Shown: positions 58,604 to 64,000 of the stretch, in pieces
How positions within the stretch are numbered: the stretch's first letter is position 1
Layout of the letters: each line of letters starts with the position of its first letter
Source: Planctomycetaceae bacterium
GTDB taxonomy: Bacteria > Planctomycetota > Planctomycetia > Planctomycetales > Planctomycetaceae
NCBI GenBank assembly: GCA_021732785.1
Contig: JAKFUG010000028.1
Span: 1 to 64,000 of the forward strand
DNA length: 64,000 bases
Direction of reading: 5' to 3'
The notes under the pieces: model-generated
Database searches by the model: none
What the model was told of the DNA's origin: nothing
What the model saw: only the letters and a program-made list of their open reading frames with translations
Program-made: the position numbers and the translations under genes

Positions 58604-58706
58604 CTTATGGCTAAGGGCTAAGGGCTAAGGGGCGGAGGGTTGGAAGTCGCGGGTTGATGGACATTTTTCTCTGTCCCTTAGCCCTTAGCTCTTGGCCCTC
58701 GGCATC
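58604..58706. repeat. Inverted heptamer tandem-repeat element, locus D (GGCTAAG type)
   Basis: The left arm 58609-58629 contains three perfect tandem copies of GGCTAAG. The right arm 58671-58706 on the minus strand reads GGATGCC, GAGGGCC, AAGAGCT, AAGGGCT, AAGGGAC. The same GGCTAAG unit is used at locus B. It fills the spacer between two minus-strand genes and ends eight bases from the CvpA start. Confidence 0.8.
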
Positions 58707-58707
58707 C

Positions 58708-60549
58708 TTACTTCACCACGCGTAACAATTCATCCAGCGACGTCACGCCTTTCACGACGAGACGCAGGCCTTCTTCTTTCATATACAGCATGCCGTTCTT
58801 GCGGGCTTCAGCTTTCACCGCGGTCATGCTTTGCTTTTCGCGGACCATATCCCGCACGCGATCGTTGATGACGAATAACTCGTAGACACCGACGCGGCCG
58901 AGATACCCCAAGCCATTGCACGTCGGACAAGTCCCTTCCGGATTTCGCGGCGGACGGAAGAACTTGTCGACCTTTTCCGGCGGCAACCCGGCCTTCTGGA
59001 TATCGTCGATGTTCGGCTTGTAGGCTTCTTTGCAGTCGACACACAATTTGCGAACCAGCCGCTGGGCGAGAATCGCGGAGATCGAATCCGCCAGCAGGAA
59101 CGGTTCCACGCCGAGGTCAATCAAGCGGGACAGCGCGGTGATGCTGTCGTTGGCATGCACCGTCGAAAAGACCATGTGACCGGTGTTGGCGGCCTGGCAG
59201 GCGATTTTCGCGGTTTCGCCGTCGCGCATTTCGCCGATCATCACCACGTCGGGGTCTTGACGCAGAATGCTTCGCAGCGCGGTGGCAAACGTCTGTCCGG
59301 CTTTCGTGTTAATCTCGATCTGGGTGACGTTCTCCATCTTGTATTCGACGGGGTCTTCCACCGTGATGATGTTCGATTCATACGCATCGATCTGCTTCAA
59401 CGCGGCGTACAACGTGGTCGACTTACCGGCCCCGGTCGGGCCGCAGACGACGAACATGCCGTGCGGTTGCTGAACGGTGGAGGCGATGGCGTCGAACAGT
59501 TGCTTGCGCATCCCGAGATCTTCGAGCGTCTTCACCGACGCGCTCTGATCCAGAATCCGCAACACCATCTTCTCGCCGATTTGCAGCCCCTGAGAGGCGA
59601 CGCGGAAGTCGATATCGCGGCCTTCCATTTCGGCCCGGAAACTGCCGTCCTGCGCTTTGCGGCGTTCGGTGATATCCATTGCCGACAGGACTTTGAAAAT
59701 GTTGACGATGGCGTCTCCCGTCACCCGGTCAAACGGTTCCGCGGGATACATCACGCCGTCGATACGGAGCCGCACCGACGTTTCATCGTCTTTCGGTTCG
59801 AGATGCACGTCGGTCGAACGGCGCATGATGGCGTCATAGAGCAACTCTTTCGCCGCCATGTAACCCTTTGAGTTCTCCACTTGGCGCGAACGATCGACTT
59901 CCCCCGCACCTTTGGTCTGTTTGCCGATCAATCGAATCGGCGGACCGCCGACGTGGCTGACGGCGTTCTTGCCGCCGACATTGACCCCCATGCGGGCGAG
60001 CACCCGCATGGCCACCGAACGGAGATGCCGCGGGGTCAGCACCTTGCCGGATTCCGGAACGCGCTGATTGCGTTCATTCACATACAGTCCCATGGGCACC
60101 GCATAGCCCAAAGTCATCACGAACCACGCCAGCAGGAAATTCGGGCAGCAGAGGGCGAGCATGAATCCCACCACCCCGACAGCTAAGACCACCCCGTTCC
60201 ACAACTCTTGGCGAACTTTCAGGCTCCCGGCATCTTCGTCAATCCACTTCGCGGTCCAGACCCACACGAGGAACAGACCCACGAGATAGAACAGTTTGAA
60301 GTAGCTGAAATAGTAGCCGGCAAGGTCGGGCCGATCGAAATACGACCCGCGATAGAACCCTTGCGGCGATGGCGGAAACTGTTCTGCGAGGCCGATCACA
60401 CTCCCGGCAACCGGGGCAACGGGAGCATTGCCGACGGGAGCCCCACCGTTCGCGGGGGGCGAATCCTGCGCCACCGCAACGTTCAGGCACGAGAAAGCGA
60501 CGAGAAGGAACGCGATTGCTTCCCACCGCATGGAATACCGAAGGCCCAT
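58708..60549 (-). CDS. Membrane-embedded GspE/PilB-type secretion ATPase
   Basis: The 613-residue product starts at ATG 60549 (GGAG seven bases upstream). Residues 11-28 look like a signal peptide. Hydrophobic helices follow near 83-100, 117-135 and 137-154. From about 225 there is a full type II secretion/type IV pilus ATPase: GPTGAGKST (370-378), EDPVEY, VVMIGEMRDGET (Walker B) and VFSTVHAND, with a zinc-type cysteine set CVDC near 503 and CPTC near 541. These ATPases normally are soluble and dock to the inner membrane. Here the ATPase is probably anchored by its own helices. Neighbours are CvpA and uvrC-like genes rather than pilus genes. Confidence 0.9.
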   Translation of the reverse strand: MGLRYSMRWEAIAFLLVAFSCLNVAVAQDSPPANGGAPVGNAPVAPVAGSVIGLAEQFPPSPQGFYRGSYFDRPDLAGYYFSYFKLFYLVGLFLVWVWTAKWIDEDAGSLKVRQELWNGVVLAVGVVGFMLALCCPNFLLAWFVMTLGYAVPMGLYVNERNQRVPESGKVLTPRHLRSVAMRVLARMGVNVGGKNAVSHVGGPPIRLIGKQTKGAGEVDRSRQVENSKGYMAAKELLYDAIMRRSTDVHLEPKDDETSVRLRIDGVMYPAEPFDRVTGDAIVNIFKVLSAMDITERRKAQDGSFRAEMEGRDIDFRVASQGLQIGEKMVLRILDQSASVKTLEDLGMRKQLFDAIASTVQQPHGMFVVCGPTGAGKSTTLYAALKQIDAYESNIITVEDPVEYKMENVTQIEINTKAGQTFATALRSILRQDPDVVMIGEMRDGETAKIACQAANTGHMVFSTVHANDSITALSRLIDLGVEPFLLADSISAILAQRLVRKLCVDCKEAYKPNIDDIQKAGLPPEKVDKFFRPPRNPEGTCPTCNGLGYLGRVGVYELFVINDRVRDMVREKQSMTAVKAEARKNGMLYMKEEGLRLVVKGVTSLDELLRVVK

Positions 60550-60923
60550 CAAAACACTCCGCGGACAAACGATGGTGGTCCTTGCCCCACGTTGTCTCTC
60601 ATGCGACCAGTCGCCTCGTCTGTAATTGGTTTGATTGTATCGTCAAACGGGGGCTGGTGACAAATGTTCGGGTGGGAAGACTCCGCCTGCGCGACGTCGA
60701 TCTCTGCGATAAGACGCTTCCAATGGCGATTTGTTCCCCGGAATGCGCAAATTGCTGCGACTCAGGCGTCTCTGCGGGCGTGGAACAATTACGGAGATGC
60801 TCGTTTTTGCAACGCGCTCCCCATTGGGCAGGGTCGGGCTTAGCGGGAAATGACCACGCCCATGACGCCGAGAATCCGCGTCATGGGCGCATGGTGATGA
60901 AATCATCGCACCGCAATCGCTCA
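60550..60923. other. 374-bp spacer holding a terminator hairpin
   Basis: It separates the GspE-like gene from the secreted protein gene, both on the minus strand. A 12-bp stem CGCCCATGACGC (60857-60868) / GCGTCATGGGCG (60878-60889) lies 35-67 bases after the stop of the upstream gene and should act as its terminator. I see no gene elsewhere in the spacer. Confidence 0.6.
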
Positions 60924-61826
60924 CTATTCGACACGCGCAACTACGGCGGGTCGCTCTGCTTTCGGACGCGCCGCAGCCCGTTCTTTGGCCCCGTCCACCA
61001 ACTGCTGCGCGGCTTGCACGTCTTTCGTCTGGAAGAGTTTCGCACTCGTCGCCGTCAGACTGCGCAACGGCAGATGCGAAATCTGATTCCAGTTCATTCC
61101 GTTTGAGATATGCCACGCTGCGGCTTGCATCGCGTCCTGATCGACCCGTGGTGAATAGTGTTCGAGCAACTCCGCCAGAACGGGATCGTTGGAATAGGTT
61201 TCGACCGACACCAAACGGTAGGTCATCTTGGACATCGGTTCCGGACGTCCGTAGTTGAGGCACACCGATTTCAACGCGAATTGTACGGACTTCCCCGCTG
61301 GAATGGTCGCGAAGCCGGCGAACTTGTCGAGATCCTTTCGGTCGGCCCATTCCGGCGGCACGGACTGAAAACCGTTGCCGAAAAATCCCTGGCCGAGCGG
61401 CTTCGGATTTTGATTCTGTCCGCCGGGTTGGATCGCATTCAGCACGCCGCCGACGCCTTGTCCCTGGTTTCCGGCGTCCGCCTGGCCCTGACCAAACGGG
61501 TTATTGCCGTTCGCGTTTTGTTGTCCGAAGAAACCGTTCCCGTTGCCGACCTGCGGGAGTATGTGGACACCGACGACCGCTTTAGGAATCGCCATGTTCA
61601 ACGGTGCGTCCGTCGTATTCATGACGAACACATTCGATTGAAACGCATTGATCGGCTGCATGCGGATGGCAAATTGATCCGCTGCCTCCCCTTCAAAGAG
61701 CGGGACAATGGGGAGATTGGGGTCCAGAGTCAATTTGCGAATCGGGCCGGGTCGCGCTCCCGGTAACGCGACCACTCCGCTCACCAGCAACGCCAAAGCC
61801 AGAAATCGGCGAAAACCGTTGGACAT
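60924..61826 (-). CDS. Secreted Gly/Asn/Gln-rich protein
   Basis: The 300-residue product has a signal peptide (FRRFLALALLVSGVVALPGARPG) and no known family. Residues 35-90 include a beta-rich segment (IRMQPINAFQSNVFVMNTTDAPL), then about 75 residues of low complexity rich in G, N and Q (NGNGFFGQQNANGNNPFGQG). The C-terminal 120 residues are more ordered (YRLVSVETYSNDPVLAELLEHYS) and end in an alanine-rich helix with RPKAERPAVVARVE. The start follows GGGAG. A surface or periplasmic structural role is possible but unproven. Confidence 0.7.
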   Translation of the reverse strand: MSNGFRRFLALALLVSGVVALPGARPGPIRKLTLDPNLPIVPLFEGEAADQFAIRMQPINAFQSNVFVMNTTDAPLNMAIPKAVVGVHILPQVGNGNGFFGQQNANGNNPFGQGQADAGNQGQGVGGVLNAIQPGGQNQNPKPLGQGFFGNGFQSVPPEWADRKDLDKFAGFATIPAGKSVQFALKSVCLNYGRPEPMSKMTYRLVSVETYSNDPVLAELLEHYSPRVDQDAMQAAAWHISNGMNWNQISHLPLRSLTATSAKLFQTKDVQAAQQLVDGAKERAAARPKAERPAVVARVE

Positions 61827-62117
61827 GATGTGAGGACTCCCTGCTTTGTTGTGAACAAAATAGTGTTCATTCCCCCGACACGGTCACACCTCAATGGGAC
61901 GCTGGATCGCGTGATCGAGAGACACAAGCGGCTAGAACGCGGAAAGTCGGCGATTGTCAACGTTCGAATCGGCGGATTCTGCCGATTTCCTCTAGACAGC
62001 CGCGGCGCGATCATTAAACTTCGCGGCGCTCAGCCCCCGGGTCATTCCGGCACGCACGATGGTTGACTCTATGTGAGTCCGCTTCGTGTCCAAAAGGCTT
62101 CGAGGTGAGGAACCGCG

Positions 62118-62984
62118 ATGCGATCGATTCCAGCAGTACGGTGTTGCCTGGCAGTTCTCTGGACGGGGCTGTGTGGTTTCGGTTGTGCGCATCCTACCTA
62201 CAGCCCCTATGGCCCCGGTTATGGATCGGGCCCGAATTACGGTCCAACCTATCCGGCCCCCTCGTACATGGGGCCGACTCCCGGGCCGACCTATGTTCCC
62301 CAACCGGGACCATCAATGGGATCGCCGACCCCGCTCACGAATCCGCCGGCCAATAATAATCCCTTGAATTTGCGAACGCCGTCCACTCCGCCGAATAATG
62401 ATGCTCCGTTGTTCAATCCGAGCCCGAACACCGGCGGAACCGTGCCGCCGGGCCGCGATCCCTTGGATGATCTGAACAATGCTAATCCCGGAGCGTCGTT
62501 GCCGCAGAATAATTCCAACATGGCCAAGCTGCCGGTGTTTGAACGGGGGGGCCTCGCCGCCGCCGCACCGCCGGTTGTGGCAGATGTCGTCCAGACGGTG
62601 AGCGGAAGTAATACCGACCCATTCTTTGAAGCCCCGTCCCGACTGCCGGTCGAAACAAATGCGTCTCCGATGGGGACGCCGGAACCGGATCGCTCGCCGT
62701 ATCAATATGACGGGCAATCTTACAAGTGGCTGAAGGGGGCCGTGGACTATGACGACAAGACGCAGACCTGGTCAATTATCTACGACATGACTCCCGACCC
62801 CGGTGACAAATACGGCGGCAGCTTTGCGATCACCGCTCATCCCGATCTCGGCAATTTCCAGGTCGGCGACATCGCCCTGCTGGAAGGGACGATTGATCCG
62901 AAACAACTGGATGCCACCGGTCGTCCGATCTACACCGTGACGAAAGTCACCGGACCGCTGAACCCGCCGGCGCAAAAACCCTGA
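62118..62984 (+). CDS. Pro/Asn-rich lipoprotein of unknown function
   Basis: The 288-residue product has a lipoprotein signal with Cys23 in WTGLCGFGCAHPT. Residues 24-125 are very rich in Pro, Gly, Asn and Tyr (YSPYGPGYGSGPNYGPTYPA), which should be unstructured. The C-terminal part contains a small beta domain (YKWLKGAVDYDDKTQTWSIIYD) with PGDKYGGSFAITAHPDLGNF and DIALLEGTID. I recognise no family. It is followed by a strong terminator, so it is probably transcribed alone. Confidence 0.75.
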   Translation: MRSIPAVRCCLAVLWTGLCGFGCAHPTYSPYGPGYGSGPNYGPTYPAPSYMGPTPGPTYVPQPGPSMGSPTPLTNPPANNNPLNLRTPSTPPNNDAPLFNPSPNTGGTVPPGRDPLDDLNNANPGASLPQNNSNMAKLPVFERGGLAAAAPPVVADVVQTVSGSNTDPFFEAPSRLPVETNASPMGTPEPDRSPYQYDGQSYKWLKGAVDYDDKTQTWSIIYDMTPDPGDKYGGSFAITAHPDLGNFQVGDIALLEGTIDPKQLDATGRPIYTVTKVTGPLNPPAQKP

Positions 62985-63013
62985 TGACGTCTTCGCCGAT
63001 TCGCTGAGAACAG

Positions 63014-63055
63014 AATGCCGGACGTGCTTCATTGCCGTCCGGCATTTTTTTCTTT
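63014..63055 (+). terminator. Strong Rho-independent terminator after the lipoprotein gene
   Basis: AATGCCGGAC (63014-63023) pairs with GTCCGGCATT (63037-63046), followed by a run of seven Ts interrupted by one C. It is 30-70 bases after the lipoprotein stop and is the clearest terminator in the window. Confidence 0.85.
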
Positions 63056-63205
63056 GGCGAACGGGTATTTTCGCGCCGCAGAATTGCATTTGCGGCAGCC
63101 GCAATTGTGATTGCGAATCCGTCCTTGTCGAAAGGCGGGGGCGGGGAGTATGTTCATGGACAGCGGATCGCATGGTCCCTGATCCGCACAATCAGGAACG
63201 GCAAC

Positions 63206-63469
63206 ATGATTACCTACCAATACCATTGTCCGACGAATCAACAAACGCTGGAGGTTCAACACAGCATGCGGGAAGCGCTGCGGACATGGGGCGAAATCTG
63301 CGCGAGAACCGGTCACGATCTCGGCAAGACCCCCGCAGAGACCCCCGTCGAGCGGCTGATTTCCGGCGGCCTGCATGTGAGCGTCGCGGGAGGCACCAGC
63401 CCGTCGTCATCGCTGTTACCGATGGCCGGTTGCTGCGGCAGCCCCGCCAGTTGCCGTCATCATGGTTAA
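63206..63469 (+). CDS. Small Cys-rich zinc-ribbon-like protein
   Basis: The 87-residue product starts at the ATG at 63206 after AGGA; a longer frame from 63032 would run through the terminator. The opening MITYQYHCPTNQQTLEVQHSM resembles FmdB-type zinc-ribbon proteins, which start MPIYEYRC, but the second cysteine is not in the expected C-x2-C place. Four more Cys/His residues lie in the tail (CCGSPASCRHHG). It could bind a metal, with an unknown target. It is 54 bases upstream of the EboA-like gene, in the same direction, so it may be co-expressed with it. Confidence 0.6.
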   Translation: MITYQYHCPTNQQTLEVQHSMREALRTWGEICARTGHDLGKTPAETPVERLISGGLHVSVAGGTSPSSSLLPMAGCCGSPASCRHHG

Positions 63470-63523
63470 CGAACCCGCCCGGAGCGCGAGCGACGGGTGT
63501 CTTGTCTGCCGGAAGCCTCCCGC

Positions 63524-64000
63524 ATGTCTGTCCCCGATGTGAATCCCGCCGCGATCGCAGACGTTCTGACACGCTGGTTATCCACACGGATTGCAACCGA
63601 CCAATCCCGTTGGCTGCGCGATCGAATTCAAGCGGTCTCCGATGGTGACAAGAAAGCCTTGTTCCTCGCTTTTGGATTGGTCTCGCGCAAGCTGGGCAAA
63701 GCTGATTTGGCGTTGTCGGTTGAGGAACTCACGCAAGCGGAGTCCGCTCGCATCGGTTGGAATCCCGCGGCATGGACCATCGACCAAGCGGCCCGGACAC
63801 TCTTGCTGTTGTCGTTCCCGGCCCCAGACGCCGCCACGTGGGTCGCGACACTCGATCAGCTCTTCGCCGCCGGGGAAATGCACGAACTCATCGCGCTCTA
63901 CCAAAGTTTGCCGCTGTTTCCGCATCAATCATCTCATGCCTTGCGCTGTGCGGAGGGGATGCGGACCAACATCACAGCGGTCTTTCAGGCCATCGCGCAT
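63524..64000 (+). CDS. eboA: EboA-like protein, 3' end outside window
   Basis: The first 159 residues are visible, from an ATG at 63524. They resemble the EboA family: the N-terminal VLTRWLSTRIATDQSRWLRDRI, the segment LFLAFGLVSRKLGKADL, then GWNPAAWTIDQAARTLLLLSFPA, EMHELIALYQSLPLFP and RCAEGMRTNITAVFQAIA. EboA is a small helical protein of the ebo cluster, which also has a TatD-like hydrolase (EboB), a UbiA-type prenyltransferase (EboC), a dehydroquinate synthase-like enzyme (EboD) and others. It is implicated in making a precursor exported to the periplasm. Those partner genes would lie to the right. Symbol from recalled family likeness; no search was run. Confidence 0.7.
   Translation, partial: MSVPDVNPAAIADVLTRWLSTRIATDQSRWLRDRIQAVSDGDKKALFLAFGLVSRKLGKADLALSVEELTQAESARIGWNPAAWTIDQAARTLLLLSFPAPDAATWVATLDQLFAAGEMHELIALYQSLPLFPHQSSHALRCAEGMRTNITAVFQAIAH

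Noticed and set aside
60369-61106. 245-codon plus-strand frame between the GspE-like and the secreted protein genes
   Set aside because: It overlaps both genes antisense and includes the terminator hairpin.
1-64000. tRNA, rRNA or CRISPR features
   Set aside because: No cloverleaf-like sequence with a recognisable TTCRANTC arm, no rRNA stretch and no regularly spaced direct repeat of 25-40 bp was seen in the spacers.

Overview
The window looks like a chromosomal segment of a planctomycete (Planctomycetota). The evidence is the gene content: a DUF1549/DUF1553 cytochrome-type protein followed by a DUF1501 protein (40890-45529), a giant secreted dehydrogenase-HEAT-cytochrome c protein (21008-24316), a formylglycine-type sulfatase, PQQ-type and BNR-type propeller proteins, a neutral ceramidase-like protein, and bacterial tetrahydromethanopterin (H4MPT) C1 genes. 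The DNA is GC-rich and densely coding on both strands. I see no transposase, integrase, phage gene, rRNA, tRNA or CRISPR array, so this reads as a core region rather than an island.

Layout. 1-5.2 kb: a truncated oligopeptide-type substrate-binding lipoprotein, a TPR lipoprotein, a PPP-type phosphatase and a GlmU-like nucleotidyltransferase. 5.4-12 kb: a plus-strand run of gap, rpe, accD, a protein kinase, a UvrD/Rep helicase and tsaB, with a good promoter before gap. 12-20 kb: a BNR propeller plus MoaD/ThiS-like pair, hemL, an exported cyanophycinase-like peptidase, a divergent GroES, a TrhO-RluA fusion and a MotA/TolQ/ExbB-type membrane protein. 20-29 kb: an orphan DNA methyltransferase translationally coupled to the giant cytochrome protein, an Orn/Lys/Arg decarboxylase, a sulfatase and a site-2 protease.

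29-37 kb is the most coherent metabolic block. An ATP-grasp gene and an enolase-superfamily gene run leftward, and fae, an mtdC-type dehydrogenase, glcE and glcF run rightward from a shared 267-bp region that carries a 31-bp perfect hairpin. This joins H4MPT-linked formaldehyde oxidation to glycolate oxidation. 37-41 kb: a HAD phosphatase, the hom-ispF-sixA operon and a class IV aminotransferase. 41-56 kb: planctomycete surface and secreted proteins, a formyltransferase-polysaccharide deacetylase pair, a PAS-SpoIIE phosphatase, hydrolases and a second enolase-superfamily enzyme. 56-61 kb: a membrane-embedded GspE/PilB-like ATPase, CvpA and a short UvrC. 62-64 kb: a secreted G/N/Q-rich protein, a lipoprotein, a small Cys-rich protein and the start of an EboA-like gene, which probably opens an ebo cluster beyond the window.

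The most unusual non-coding signal is intergenic structure. Four spacers (near 1.3, 8.2, 9.2 and 58.6 kb) hold degenerate heptamer tandem repeats facing each other in inverted orientation, three of them abutting the next start codon. Seven or more other spacers hold long inverted repeats with 22-35-bp arms, some sharing sequence between distant loci. Ten-base hairpins built on CCCAGGGA recur three times.
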